64,000 nt of DNA from Microthrixaceae bacterium (GCA_016702505.1 JADJDU010000001.1:186001-250000); one strand, 5' to 3'; positions 28,245-38,169 are shown, numbered from the stretch's first letter. The notes: generated by a model from the letters alone, not told the origin. Translations and numbers: made by a program.

Positions 28245-31200
28245 GTGCGCCTCCGACCAACTGAGTCCGGCACCCCCGTCGACCAGTCCGGCCCCGACGT
28301 CACCCCGCTTCCCGCCGTGGTTCCCCCGGTGGTCGTGGTGATGGTCACTCACGATCCCGGACCCTGGTTCGAAGACACGCTGGCGAGTATCGCGGCACAG
28401 ACCTATGCCGACCTGGGGGTCGTGGTGGTCGACACCGCCAGCGAGGTCGATCCCAGCGATCGGGTGCGGGACCAGTTGCCCGATGCCCGTATCCACGTCC
28501 TCGAACACGACCCTGGGTATGGCGCGGCAGCAAACACCGCCACCGGGCTGGTGGAGGGAGCGGCCTTCTACCTCTTCCTTCACGACGACGTGGCCCTGGA
28601 ACCGGACTCGGTGCGCGCTCTGGTCGAGGAGGCGTTCCGGTCAAATGCCGGCGTGATCGGGCCCAAGCTGGTCGATTGGCACGACCCGACCCGTCTTCTC
28701 CAGGTCGGCCTCGGGGCAGACAAGACCGGCGTGTTGGCCCCCTACGCCGAGGTGGGGGAGCTCGACCAGGAACAACACGATGCCGTCCGTGACGTGTTCG
28801 CGGTTCCCGGTGCCTGCACCCTGGTTCGGACCGACCTGTTCGAGGCCCTCCACGGGTTCGACGAAGCCATCGACTACCTCGGCGAGGACCTCGACCTGTG
28901 CTGGCGAGCGCACACCCTCGGTGCCCGGGTGATGGTGGCCCCCGGTGCCCGGGTTCGCCACCTCGAAGCGATGGGGGAACGGATCCCCATCGACGACAGG
29001 CGCCGGCGGCTTGCCCGTCACCGGCTCCGCACCACCCTCGTTTCCTATGGTTGGTGGAGCCGCCTCAAGGTGCTTCCCCAAGCCATCATCTGGGCCCTGG
29101 TCGAGGCTCTCTACGGCGTCCTGTCGGGTCATCCCGCCCAGGCCCGAGATGTCCTGTCGGCCTGGCCCTGGAACCTGCGGCGCTACAAGACGGCCCGGGC
29201 ACGACGCAAGCTCCTCAAGGTCGCCCGAGGGGTCAAGGACTCCGATGTCCGCGAGTTCCAGGTCAACGGGAGCGCCCGGTTCAACGCTCTCGTTCGGGGC
29301 CAACTCCTTCGACGCGACGACCGCGTCACCACGTTCACCAGGTCGTCGCGGGACATGATCGGGTCGCTTCAAGCCGGTTCCAGGCAGTTCACCGGCGCCT
29401 TCGCTCTGGTACTCGGGGTGCTCCTCGCCGTCAGCTCGCGTGAGCTCCTCATCGACCCCATCCCCGCCATCGGCGAACTGGCCCGATTCCCCTCGGCTCC
29501 GGGAGATCTGATCGCCTCGTGGTGGTCGGGGTGGAGTCGAGACGGGCTGGGCGGGGCTGCCGGTCAACCCACCGCTCACCTCCTGTTGGGGCTGGCCAGC
29601 TTCGTCATGTTCGGGGCGACCGGCCTGTTGCGTACCGTGCTCATAGTCGGCATGGTGCCCCTCGGGGCCCTGGGGGCGTGGCGGCTGGCCCGGCCGATCG
29701 GATCAGCGCGGGCCAGCGTTGCCGCCTTCGCCGTCTACCTCGCCATCCCCGTGCCCTACAACGCCTTGGCCCGCGGTTCGTGGAGTGGACTAGTCGCCTA
29801 CGCCGCCGCCCCGTGGGTGATGTTGATGCTTGGTCGAGCCTCAGGGGTGGCCCCGTTCGGTCCGGTTTCCCTCGACGGGGATGACGCCGAGTCCATCCCC
29901 GCGGGGACACAAGGTGAGCCCTCGCGCGGGGCTGAGGTGGGAGTTGACGGTCGAGCCGGTCTGCCCGCGACGCGTCGACGCATGGGAGGGTTGATCCTGG
30001 GCCTTGGGTTGCTGCTGGCTCTCACCGCCGCCATCGTTCCCTCCTTCGTGGTGATCGCAGCAGCCATGGGCCTGGCCCTAGCCCTCGGATCGGTGCTGTG
30101 CTTCCGAGTGGCTGGTGTAGCGCGGATGTTGGCGGTCACAGGTGGGGCGGTGATCGTGGCCGTGGCCCTCCACGTCCCGTGGAGCCTCGAGCTGATATCG
30201 GCCCCGTCATGGTGGGAAGCGGTGGCCGGCGTTGGGTCCACCAATGGAGGACCCCTCACGCTGGGCCGTGTGATCCGCTTCGAGTCGGGCCCGTGGGGGG
30301 CACCTCCCCTGGGTTGGGCGTTCCTGGCTGCAGGAGTGCTCCCGGTGATCATCGGACGGTCCTGGCGTCTGGAGTGGGCGGTGCGGGCTTGGTTCGTAGC
30401 TCTCGCCGCGTGGGGGGTGTTGTGGGCCGGGCAGGCCGGTCACCTGCCGTTCGGGCTGCCGGCCGCCGAAGTGGTGCTGGCCCCAGCCGCGGCCGCGCTG
30501 GCCCTGACCGCCGCACTCGGCATCGCCAGCTTCGACACCGACCTGCGGGCTTACACCTTCGGTTGGCGTCAGGTGCTTTCGGTTGTGGCCGCCCTCGGCG
30601 TGGTCCTGGGCGCGTTGCCGTTGGGGGCGGGTCTGATCGACGGTCGCTGGCGTATGCCAGCACGAGGGTTCGGCGCATCGTTGGACCCCCTGGTGTCCAA
30701 CCACGACCGGCCGGCAGCGAGGGTCCTGTGGATCGGAGACCCCGAACTCCTACCGGTGTCGGGGTGGCGTTTCGGTGAGGACATGGCCTATGCCGCCACC
30801 GACCGCGGCGTACCCACGGTGCTGGACCGGATCCCGGGCGCCCCGCCGGGGGCCACACCGCTGTTGGCCGAGGCTCTCACCATTGCCCAAGATGGCCGCA
30901 CCGATCGCCTCGGTCACCTGCTGGCCCCGATGGGTGTCCGCTACATCGTGGTCACCAGTCGGCTGGCTCCGTCCAGCACCACCATCACCGGGCAACGCCA
31001 TCCACCCCGAGCCCTCACGGCCATGCTGGCCCAGCAGCTCGACCTCGAGGAGATCCCGGTGGCCGACGGCTTGCTCGTCTATCGCAACACCGCGGCTCCG
31101 AGTGCCCGATCGGTGCTGCCCGAACGCGACGGCGACCGCACCCGGTTCACCGACGCCGTATCTGACGAGCTGTCCGGTGCCGATCCGGCTCTGGAAGAAG

Positions 31201-31550
31201 AAAGTGGCGCCGTGGGTGCAGCGGGGGAGGTCCCTGCACCAGGAGACGTCCTGGTCTCTCAGAGCGCCGACCCGAACTGGCAGCTCAGGGTTGACGGGGT
31301 CCCTCTGGCCCGTCGCCGCGACTACGGGTGGACGAACGTGTTCACGGCCAACCGCGCCGGGCAAGCCACGCTCACCTATCAGACGCCGTTCTTCCACCAC
31401 CTGGTTTCGGCCGGCCAGATCGCCCTGTGGGTCGCGGTTCTGGTGGCTCGGCGCCGCATCCGGCGCCGCGAGCGAGCAGAGAAATCTGTGACCGCGACCG
31501 CGTCCGCGGTGGTCGGTTCGGCCGTGTCCGAGGTTGGAGACGGCCAATGA
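28245..31550 (+). CDS. Large GT2 glycosyltransferase with multi-pass membrane domain
   Basis: 1101 residues from GTG 28245 (GGAGA six bases upstream). Residues ~25-300 form a GT2 (GT-A fold) domain: VVVMVTHDPGPWFEDTLASI, FYLFLHDDVALEPDSV (DD of the D-x-D region), VPGACTLVRTDLFEALHGFD and YLGEDLDLCWRA. It is followed by about ten to twelve membrane helices and an extracellular C-terminal region (VLVSQSADPNWQLRVDGVPL) with a final helix near residue 1075. This architecture with a DUF5719-type gene next door is a known actinobacterial pair of unproven role, thought to act in envelope glycan assembly. The start is divergent from the coiled-coil gene, about 160 bases apart. Confidence 0.87.
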   Translation: MRLRPTESGTPVDQSGPDVTPLPAVVPPVVVVMVTHDPGPWFEDTLASIAAQTYADLGVVVVDTASEVDPSDRVRDQLPDARIHVLEHDPGYGAAANTATGLVEGAAFYLFLHDDVALEPDSVRALVEEAFRSNAGVIGPKLVDWHDPTRLLQVGLGADKTGVLAPYAEVGELDQEQHDAVRDVFAVPGACTLVRTDLFEALHGFDEAIDYLGEDLDLCWRAHTLGARVMVAPGARVRHLEAMGERIPIDDRRRRLARHRLRTTLVSYGWWSRLKVLPQAIIWALVEALYGVLSGHPAQARDVLSAWPWNLRRYKTARARRKLLKVARGVKDSDVREFQVNGSARFNALVRGQLLRRDDRVTTFTRSSRDMIGSLQAGSRQFTGAFALVLGVLLAVSSRELLIDPIPAIGELARFPSAPGDLIASWWSGWSRDGLGGAAGQPTAHLLLGLASFVMFGATGLLRTVLIVGMVPLGALGAWRLARPIGSARASVAAFAVYLAIPVPYNALARGSWSGLVAYAAAPWVMLMLGRASGVAPFGPVSLDGDDAESIPAGTQGEPSRGAEVGVDGRAGLPATRRRMGGLILGLGLLLALTAAIVPSFVVIAAAMGLALALGSVLCFRVAGVARMLAVTGGAVIVAVALHVPWSLELISAPSWWEAVAGVGSTNGGPLTLGRVIRFESGPWGAPPLGWAFLAAGVLPVIIGRSWRLEWAVRAWFVALAAWGVLWAGQAGHLPFGLPAAEVVLAPAAAALALTAALGIASFDTDLRAYTFGWRQVLSVVAALGVVLGALPLGAGLIDGRWRMPARGFGASLDPLVSNHDRPAARVLWIGDPELLPVSGWRFGEDMAYAATDRGVPTVLDRIPGAPPGATPLLAEALTIAQDGRTDRLGHLLAPMGVRYIVVTSRLAPSSTTITGQRHPPRALTAMLAQQLDLEEIPVADGLLVYRNTAAPSARSVLPERDGDRTRFTDAVSDELSGADPALEEESGAVGAAGEVPAPGDVLVSQSADPNWQLRVDGVPLARRRDYGWTNVFTANRAGQATLTYQTPFFHHLVSAGQIALWVAVLVARRRIRRRERAEKSVTATASAVVGSAVSEVGDGQ

Positions 31551-31596
31551 TCATCGGTGTTCACTGCCCCAGATGGCTAGACCCGAGAGGTAAACG

Positions 31597-33538
31597 GTGA
31601 TGGCGCGACGACGAGGCGGACGCCATGCCCGGATCAGGAGCCGGTTCACCCCCCGACGGTGGCTGCCGTTCCTGCTGCTTCTAGCGGTGGTCGGCGGCGC
31701 TGTCTACGTGATCGACCGGGTCAGTCCGCCGGTGCTTCGAGATGTCACGGTCACCGCCCCTGAGACCTTGCTGCCGGTTGCAGCGGTAGCCGATCCCGTG
31801 TCGTCGACTTGGTTCTGCGGTGGTGGTACCGCGGTCGGGGCCGGAGAGCGTGCCGACCTGTCCTTCACCATCGCGAACGCTGCCGACACCGGAGCCAAGG
31901 CAACCGTCACCGTCTTCGGCGGAGATGCCAAGCCCAAGGCCGTCACCGTCGACGTTCCGGTCAACGGCCGGGTCCGCGTCGGGGCGCGAGACGTGAGTCG
32001 GTGAATGGGCCGCCGCCACCGTCGAGGTTTTCGGTGGACGGGCCACAGTGGAACGCCAGGTAGACGGTGAGCACGGCTTCGAGGTCAGCCCGTGTGCCTC
32101 GGCGGCTTCCAACCGCTGGTACCTGCCGTCGGGTACGACACTGCGGGGAGCGACCCTGCACCTGGCGCTGTTCAACCCGTTCCCAGACCCGACCTCAGTA
32201 GACATCTCCTTCGCCACCGACGAGGGGCCCATCTCGCCGCGGGCTCTGACCGGCATGGCCGTTCCGGCCCGTTCTCTTCGAGTGGTCACGGTGGAGAACC
32301 CGTCCCGTCGGGCCGAGGTGGCGACCACCATCACCACCCGCACCGGGCGCATCGTGGTGGACCGGCTCCAGATCTACGACGGAACCGGGGACTCGGTCGC
32401 TGGGTCGGGGGCAAACGCGGTCTCCACCGAGGCTCCTCGTGGAGTGGCCTCCACTCCGGCCTTGGCTACTGCATCGACGCAGTGGTTCTTCCCCGACGTT
32501 CGCTTCGTCCAGGGCGGGCGCACTCAACTGGCGGTGCTCAACCCCAGTTCCGAGCGTGCCGAACTGGAGCTGACGGCCGGCTTCGCCGACCCTCGCCTAG
32601 AGGTACCGATCGCCCCGATCGAGGTGGTGGTGGGGCCTCGCCGTCAGACGTTGGTGGACCTGACCGACCGTATCGAGTTCACCCCGGGAATGGAGCTGAC
32701 ACTGCGGGTGCGGTCCACCAACGACGTGGACGTGGCCGCGGAACTGGTTTGGCACGTCGGCGAGCGTGACACCCAGCCCGAACCATCCGAAGGCAACCCC
32801 GACGCGGCCGCGGAATCCGATTCTGAGCCAGACCCCGACACCGCCACGACCACCTCGGTCCCAGCCACCACCACATCGACCGTGACGACCACCACTACGT
32901 CGGCACCTTCAGGATCGGGAACATCCAACCTGACCGGTGCCGCGCCGTCGACCCGGGTCGGGGTCGCGGTGGCGGCGGCGGCGAAGCAGGTGGTGGCCTC
33001 GGTGACCACAACGTCGTCCCCACCGTCCACCGTCTCGACGACCGAGACACCCTCCACCACCAGCTCGCCCGATCTACCCGTAGACGATGAGAGGATTCCC
33101 GAGACCGACCCCGACGCAGAACACGACCATGAGTCCGAGGAGGCTGAATTGAGCTACACCGTTTACGCCCCCGGCTACGCCGTGACCGCGGGCGCGCCGG
33201 TCGCAGCTCGGTCCTGGTTCCTGGCCGGACGGGGTGCCAGCGAGGTGATCACCTCTCAGGTGGTGGTGGCCAACCCGTCGGATCTGGACGTGAAGGTGAC
33301 CGTCCACGAGTTGGTGGGAGGTGCCCGACAGCCTCGGCCGTCGTCTTCGGTCACGGTCCCCGCCGGTGGACGCGCCACCTTGGATCTGGGCGATAGCCAA
33401 CTCGGATCGGCCCTGGTCATCGCTGGCGATGGTCCGATCGTGGTGGCCCGGACCCAATGGGCCACCACCGGTCGAGGAATCTCCACCGACCTGGCCACAC
33501 CATTCCCCGACCAGGTGGTCCCGCTTCCCCCCGGCTAA
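31597..33538 (+). CDS. Secreted DUF5719-like envelope protein, frameshifted
   Basis: About 646 residues when joined. GTG 31597 and ATG 31600 are adjacent, with GAGAGG upstream. The N-terminus is a membrane anchor or signal (RRWLPFLLLLAVVGGAVYV). STWFCGGGTAVGAGERADLS then starts a beta-rich repeat region continuing in the second frame with NRWYLPSGTTLRGATLHLAL and QWFFPDVRFVQGGRTQLAVL. The frame changes near 31996-32010: reading GTGAGTCGG then dropping one T gives EWAAATVEVFGGRATVERQV, a natural continuation. A Thr/Ser-rich linker (residues ~260-350) separates a final domain with ARSWFLAGRGASEVITSQVV. The pairing with the giant GT2 gene, 46 bases upstream, supports the DUF5719 assignment. Confidence 0.72.
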
Positions 33539-33544
33539 GCCTGG

Positions 33545-33575
33545 CTCCGCCGAAAGGCACAGCCTTCCGGCGGAG
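33545..33575 (+). terminator. Hairpin terminator after the DUF5719-like gene
   Basis: CTCCGCCG pairs with CGGCGGAG and AAGGC with GCCTT around ACA, with one A/C mismatch: thirteen pairs beginning seven bases past the stop codon. There is no U-tract, but the stem is very stable. Confidence 0.6.
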
Positions 33576-33614
33576 TTCGGTCGCCGGCCTGACGGCCGAC
33601 GTCTTCGCTGCTGC

Positions 33615-33684
33615 GACCGGCAAAGCCGATCTCCGCAGGTCGGAGGCTCCGATCGGTGGATCGAGGCTGATGCCTCTGGCGGGT
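33615..33684 (+). other. Possible structured leader RNA or repeat, copy 2
   Basis: This stretch begins GACCGGCAAAGCCGATCTC and matches the element at 14732-14790 over about 36 bases plus a GCCTCTGGCGGG block. Eighteen bases of it (33623-33640) recur identically at 34432-34449, just before the LexA box of dnaE2. It is not inside any convincing reading frame and lies in the 265-base gap before the thioredoxin-like gene. No known RNA family recognised. Confidence 0.3.
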
Positions 33685-33802
33685 AGGTCACATCTCGGCA
33701 TGTCGGGTTGATGAGTCACACAGGTTGCGGCTCGCCTCCTGATCGGGGCCTGAGCGGTTCCGGTGGTCGAGGTGGTTCGTCCACAGTCCGGTTGACCAGA
33801 CT

Positions 33803-34294
33803 GTGGGGGTGATCCCAATCGTGGTCGTGGCCGTGTTGGTGGTGGTGGCCGTCGTCATCTCCACGATCCTGAGTCGACGTGACGGAGACGCTCCCGAGCA
33901 GGGCGCCAGCTGGGTGGTGCCGACCCAACTGGATCGAGCCGACTTCGAACGACCGGAGGCGCCGTGGATGGTGGTGGTGTTCTCGTCGTCCACCTGTGAT
34001 GCGTGCCGGGGCACCGTCGACAAGGCGATGGTGCTGGAAGCGCCGTTGGTGGCCGTTCAGTCCGTGGATGCAGCAGAGGACAAGGCGCTTCATCAGCGAT
34101 ACAAGGTGGACGCAGTGCCCATGGTCCTCATCGCCGATGCCAGTGGTCTGGTACATCGATCATTCGTGGGTGAGCCAAGCGCCACCGACCTGTGGGCGGC
34201 GGTGGCCGAGCTTCGTGAACCAGGCTCGGTCCCGGCTGGTTGCGGAGATGCCTGTTCGGGCGACAGAGCCTGCGGCTCGGGTGAGCACGCCTGA
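33803..34294 (+). CDS. Membrane-anchored thioredoxin-like protein
   Basis: 163 residues. One N-terminal membrane helix (IPIVVVAVLVVVAVVISTIL) is followed by a thioredoxin-fold domain: PWMVVVFSSSTCDACRGTVD with the redox pair C-D-A-C, and a cis-Pro region VDAVPMVLIADASGLV. The C-terminal tail is Cys-rich (AGCGDACSGDRACGSG), unusual for the family and possibly metal-binding or redox-active. It probably works on the outer face of the membrane. GTG 33803 or GTG 33809 could be the start; there is no clear ribosome binding site. The dispersed palindromic repeat begins about 25 bases after its stop. Confidence 0.75.
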   Translation: MGVIPIVVVAVLVVVAVVISTILSRRDGDAPEQGASWVVPTQLDRADFERPEAPWMVVVFSSSTCDACRGTVDKAMVLEAPLVAVQSVDAAEDKALHQRYKVDAVPMVLIADASGLVHRSFVGEPSATDLWAAVAELREPGSVPAGCGDACSGDRACGSGEHA

Positions 34295-34318
34295 GCAGCT
34301 GCTGCTACGGCGGCAAAG

Positions 34319-34430
34319 AACCCGAGCGAATAGGTCCAGTCGTCGTCGCTGTGAGGGTGATCAGACCGAGGCTTCGCCTCGGTCTGGCCATGCTGTATTT
34401 ATGGGTCGGCTCACCTATTCGCTCGCCTCC
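34319..34430 (+). repeat. Dispersed palindromic intergenic repeat, full copy 1
   Basis: Outer arms GAGCGAATAGG and CCTATTCGCTC are perfect inverted copies; inside is an AGACCGAGGC-TTC-GCCTCGGTCT hairpin. Conserved single-stranded pieces are CCAGTCGTCGTCGCT and TATGGGTCGGCTC. It sits between the thioredoxin-like gene and dnaE2. Other full copies are at 48697, 54217, 59771 and 62641. Function unproven; a 3'-end processing, termination or BIME/REP-like role is plausible. Confidence 0.85.
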
Positions 34431-34473
34431 CAAGCCGATCTCCGCAGGTAAGGGGGTCCCAACCCGATTGACC

Positions 34474-34485
34474 GAACGTATGTTC
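34474..34485 (+). promoter_or_regulatory. LexA (SOS) box upstream of dnaE2
   Basis: GAACGTATGTTC is a perfect match to the actinobacterial SOS box GAAC-N4-GTTC and is almost symmetrical, flanked by CC/GG. It ends 18 bases before the GTG start of dnaE2, a gene that is LexA-controlled in mycobacteria and relatives. Confidence 0.88.
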
Positions 34486-34503
34486 GGGCGCGAAGGTGGC
34501 AGG

Positions 34504-37500
34504 GTGGGGTTCAACAATCCGTCGGTGCCATGGTCAGAGCTGGAACGACGGCTCTCTGGTGTTCAGCCTCAGGGGTCACCTCGGGTCAGAGAAGCCACCG
34601 AACCGGATCGGCCCGAATGGGCCACCGGAGGCGACGGGCCGGCATGGTCCCACAAGCGGGTGGCGTGGGAGCCACCGACCCAATTGATGGCTCCGTCGTC
34701 CACCGTTCCCTATGCCGAGCTTCACTGCCACACCAACTTCAGCTTCCTCAAGGGTGCATCTCACCCTGAAGAACTGGTGCAAGAGGCGGTTCGTCTCGGC
34801 TTGGAAGCGCTGGCGGTCACCGACCGCAACGGCTTTTACGGAGTGGTGCGCTTTGCCGAGGCGGCTCGGGCCGTTGGTCTACCCACCGTGTTCGGAGCTG
34901 AGATCGTGCTGGCTGACCGAGGTGCGCCGCTGGTGGTGCTGGCTCGGGGTCCAGGTGGTTATGCCCGCCTGGCCCGAGCCCTGAGTCAGGCTCAGATGGC
35001 CGGGAAGAAGGGGGCTCCCCGCATCACCCTCGGGGAACTTGCCGATCTGGCCGTAGCTCCCGTGACATCACCACCGCATCGAGCATCTTCTCCGATCCCG
35101 GGTGGGGACGGGTGGGTGGTGCTGACCGGTGGGATCGACGGTCCGTTGGCCTGTGCCTTGGCTGCTGACGGCCCGGCTGCGGCTGCTCGGGAGCTGGATC
35201 TCCTGGTGGAAGCCTTCGGGGTCGATTCGGTTCACGTAGAGCTGTGGGACCACGGCGACCCGTTGGACTCCCACCGCAACGACGCCCTGTCCGAACTGGC
35301 CTTGCGGCGGGGGGTGGGGCTGGTGGCCACCAACCACGTGCGCCACGCCACCCCGGCCGGGAGTCGCCTGGCCGCGGCGCTGGCCGCGGTGGGGGCCCGG
35401 CGAAGTCTCGACGATGCCGATGGTTGGTTACCGGCCGGATCGGGAGCCCACCTGCGGTCAGGGGCCGAGCAGGACCGCCGCTTCGCCCGCTATCCCGGGG
35501 TAGTGGCTGCCGCCGCCGAGTTGGGACGCCAGTGTGCGTTCGATCTGGCTCTGGTGGCCCCATGTCTGCCGCCCTACCCATGCCCAGATGGGCTGAGCGA
35601 GATGGCCTTCTTGCGGAGGCTGGTGGAAGAAGGGGCGTCTCGTGTCGATCGTTACGGGCCTAGACCTCGGCGCCGGGGTGACGGGGGCAACGACCGGGCA
35701 TGGGCCCAGATAGATCACGAGTTGTCCATGATCGACCAGCTCGGGTTCCCCGGCTACTTCTTGATCGTGTGGGACATAGTGCAGTTCTGTCGTCTCAACG
35801 ACATCTACTGCCAGGGTCGAGGGTCCGCAGCCAACAGCGCGGCGTGCTGGGCGTTGGGTATCACCAAGGTCGATGCCGTGGGTCTGGGGTTGCTGTTCGA
35901 GAGGTTTCTCTCACCCGAGCGCGATGGTCCTCCAGACATAGACCTAGATATCGAGAGCGGTCGCCGAGAAGAGGTGATCCAGTACGTCTATGGGCGGTAC
36001 GGCCGTCAGAACGCTGCCCAGGTGGCCAACGTGATCACCTACCGGTCCCGCTCCGCGGTGCGAGACATGGCCAAGGCGCTGGGAGCCGATCCGGGCCAGC
36101 AGGATGCCTGGTCCAAGCAGCTCGACCCCTGGAAACGATTGGAGGCCCAGATCGGAGAGAAGGCTGACAACGAGATTCCCGTGGCGGTGTTGGATCTGGC
36201 TCGTGAGGTAGAGCACTTCCCGCGCCACCTGGGGATTCATTCGGGGGGCATGGTGGTGTGCGACCGGCCGGTGGTCGAGGTGTGCCCGGTGGAGTGGGCC
36301 CGCATGGCCGATCGCAGCGTCTTGCAGTGGGACAAGGACGACTGTGCCGCGGTGGGTTTGGTCAAGTTCGACCTGTTGGGGCTGGGCATGTTGAGCGCCC
36401 TGCACCACATGGTCGATCTGGTCGGCCCCATCTCTGATGATCTCGGTCCGGCCCGCTCCGGAATCGACCTTGCCACCATCCCCCAGGATCCCGAGGTCTA
36501 TGACATGTTGTGCCGGGCCGACTCTGTGGGTGTGTTCCAGGTCGAGTCGCGGGCCCAGATGGCCACCCTGCCCCGGCTTCGGCCCCGCACCTTCTACGAC
36601 TTGGTGGTGGAGGTGGCGCTCATCCGGCCAGGGCCGATCCAGGGCGGTTCGGTCCATCCCTACATCCGTCGCCGCAACGGCAAAGAGCCCGTCACCTATC
36701 TGCACCCGTTGTTGGAACGGTCGCTGTCCAAGACCCTGGGAACCCCTCTGTTCCAAGAACAGCTCATGCAGATGGCGATAGACGTGGCCGGTTTCAGCCC
36801 GTCCGAGGCCGATCAACTGCGACAGGCCATGGGGTCCAAACGTTCCAGCGAACGGATGGAGCGGTTGCGCCAGCGGCTGTTCGAGGGCATGGCCGAGCGG
36901 GGCATCACCGGAGATGTGGCCGAGGAGATCTACGTGAAGTTGGCGGCCTTCGCCAATTACGGCTTTCCCGAGAGCCACTCGGTGAGCTTCGCCTATCTGG
37001 TGTACGCGTCGGCGTGGTTCAAGTACCACTATCCGGCCGCGTTCTGCGCTGGTCTGCTCAACGCCCAACCTATGGGCTTCTACTCACCGCATTCACTGGT
37101 GGCTGACGCCACCCGACACGGGGTCGAGGTGCGTACTCCATGTGTGAACGCTTCGGCGGCCACCGCTACCCTCGAGCCCCCATCCTCTCTGCACCCTCCG
37201 GCACCGCTGGCGGCGGAAGAGGAGGCGGGATTGGGTAGGGCCGATGCGGTCACTGGCGAGTCCATCGGTGGGGATGGGGTGGGGGGTGCCACGGTGCTGG
37301 TTCGTGACCCGAGCGATGATCGGACCTGGGGGTATGGCGGACCAGCAGTGCGCTTGGGCATAGGAGTGGTGCGAGGCATCGGCCCTGACCTGGCCGAGCG
37401 GATCGCAGCTGGTCGGCCCTATGCCTCGATGGAAGATGTGGCTCGTCGTAACCCAGACCTCACCCTGACGTTGTTGGAGTCGTTGGCCACCGCTGGAGCC

Positions 37501-38103
37501 TTCTCCTGCTTTCGTGGTGCTGATGTTCCCCCGGGTCGGGCTGCGGTCTCAGGATTGGATTCCGACCCGGTGTTGGTCCCGGTTCCCGGGCGTCGAGAGG
37601 ACATCTGGGCGGTAGGAGCGCTGGCACAGGGCGGACCCGGTCACCTGGAGGGGATCGTCACCGGCGTCCAGGCCCCCACGCTGCCGGGGATGGACGAACG
37701 TGAGACGGCCCAGGCCGATCTGTGGTCCACCGGCATCGCCGCCCACGGTCACCCCACCCGATTCGTGAGAAGTGAGCTGGACCGACTGGGGGTCGTGTCC
37801 GCCTCGGATCTGGCGGCCCGACCCCATTCGTCCCGGGTTCTGGTGGGTGGTGTGGTCACCCATCGGCAACGGCCGGCCACCGCGGGCGGAACCACGTTCG
37901 TGAACCTGGAAGACGAGACCGGCCTGATCAACGTGGTGGTGTCCAAAGGCTGTTGGGTGCGCCACCGGCGGCTGGTGCAGTCGGCTCCCGCCTTGTTGGT
38001 GAGGGGGCGGGTGGAATCGGCCGATGGTGCGGTGAACGTGGTGGCCGAGGCCATCTCCCTGCTGCCCTTGGCGGTGACCACCACGTCCAGAGATTTCCGG
38101 TAG
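34504..38103 (+). CDS. dnaE2: Error-prone DNA polymerase III alpha subunit DnaE2
   Basis: 1199 residues. I use GTG 34504 because GAAGG lies upstream and VGFNNPSVPWSELERRLSG matches the start of actinobacterial DnaE2. The longer frame to 34351 only translates the intergenic repeat. An N-terminal PHP domain (ELHCHTNFSFLKGASHPEEL, LAVTDRNGFYGVVRF) is followed by the polymerase palm (GRGSAANSAACWALG, PDIDLDIESGRREEV), a helix-hairpin-helix region and a C-terminal OB fold (RVLVGGVVTHRQRP, FVNLEDETGLINVVVSKG). It does damage-tolerant synthesis in the SOS response, normally with ImuA' and ImuB; neither is adjacent here. The LexA box 18 bases upstream gives the regulation. Confidence 0.95.
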   Translation: MGFNNPSVPWSELERRLSGVQPQGSPRVREATEPDRPEWATGGDGPAWSHKRVAWEPPTQLMAPSSTVPYAELHCHTNFSFLKGASHPEELVQEAVRLGLEALAVTDRNGFYGVVRFAEAARAVGLPTVFGAEIVLADRGAPLVVLARGPGGYARLARALSQAQMAGKKGAPRITLGELADLAVAPVTSPPHRASSPIPGGDGWVVLTGGIDGPLACALAADGPAAAARELDLLVEAFGVDSVHVELWDHGDPLDSHRNDALSELALRRGVGLVATNHVRHATPAGSRLAAALAAVGARRSLDDADGWLPAGSGAHLRSGAEQDRRFARYPGVVAAAAELGRQCAFDLALVAPCLPPYPCPDGLSEMAFLRRLVEEGASRVDRYGPRPRRRGDGGNDRAWAQIDHELSMIDQLGFPGYFLIVWDIVQFCRLNDIYCQGRGSAANSAACWALGITKVDAVGLGLLFERFLSPERDGPPDIDLDIESGRREEVIQYVYGRYGRQNAAQVANVITYRSRSAVRDMAKALGADPGQQDAWSKQLDPWKRLEAQIGEKADNEIPVAVLDLAREVEHFPRHLGIHSGGMVVCDRPVVEVCPVEWARMADRSVLQWDKDDCAAVGLVKFDLLGLGMLSALHHMVDLVGPISDDLGPARSGIDLATIPQDPEVYDMLCRADSVGVFQVESRAQMATLPRLRPRTFYDLVVEVALIRPGPIQGGSVHPYIRRRNGKEPVTYLHPLLERSLSKTLGTPLFQEQLMQMAIDVAGFSPSEADQLRQAMGSKRSSERMERLRQRLFEGMAERGITGDVAEEIYVKLAAFANYGFPESHSVSFAYLVYASAWFKYHYPAAFCAGLLNAQPMGFYSPHSLVADATRHGVEVRTPCVNASAATATLEPPSSLHPPAPLAAEEEAGLGRADAVTGESIGGDGVGGATVLVRDPSDDRTWGYGGPAVRLGIGVVRGIGPDLAERIAAGRPYASMEDVARRNPDLTLTLLESLATAGAFSCFRGADVPPGRAAVSGLDSDPVLVPVPGRREDIWAVGALAQGGPGHLEGIVTGVQAPTLPGMDERETAQADLWSTGIAAHGHPTRFVRSELDRLGVVSASDLAARPHSSRVLVGGVVTHRQRPATAGGTTFVNLEDETGLINVVVSKGCWVRHRRLVQSAPALLVRGRVESADGAVNVVAEAISLLPLAVTTTSRDFR

Positions 38104-38169
38104 TCGTTACGGGTGGAATGCTCTCTGGTCACGTTCGGAGATGAGCTCCGAGCGGGCTCCAAACAGACT

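Noticed and set aside
34351..34503. Upstream extension of dnaE2
   Set aside because: The extra residues (RVIRPRLRLGLAMLYLWVG) are translated dispersed repeat, seen also in two other genes' flanks; the LexA box and ribosome binding site fit GTG 34504.
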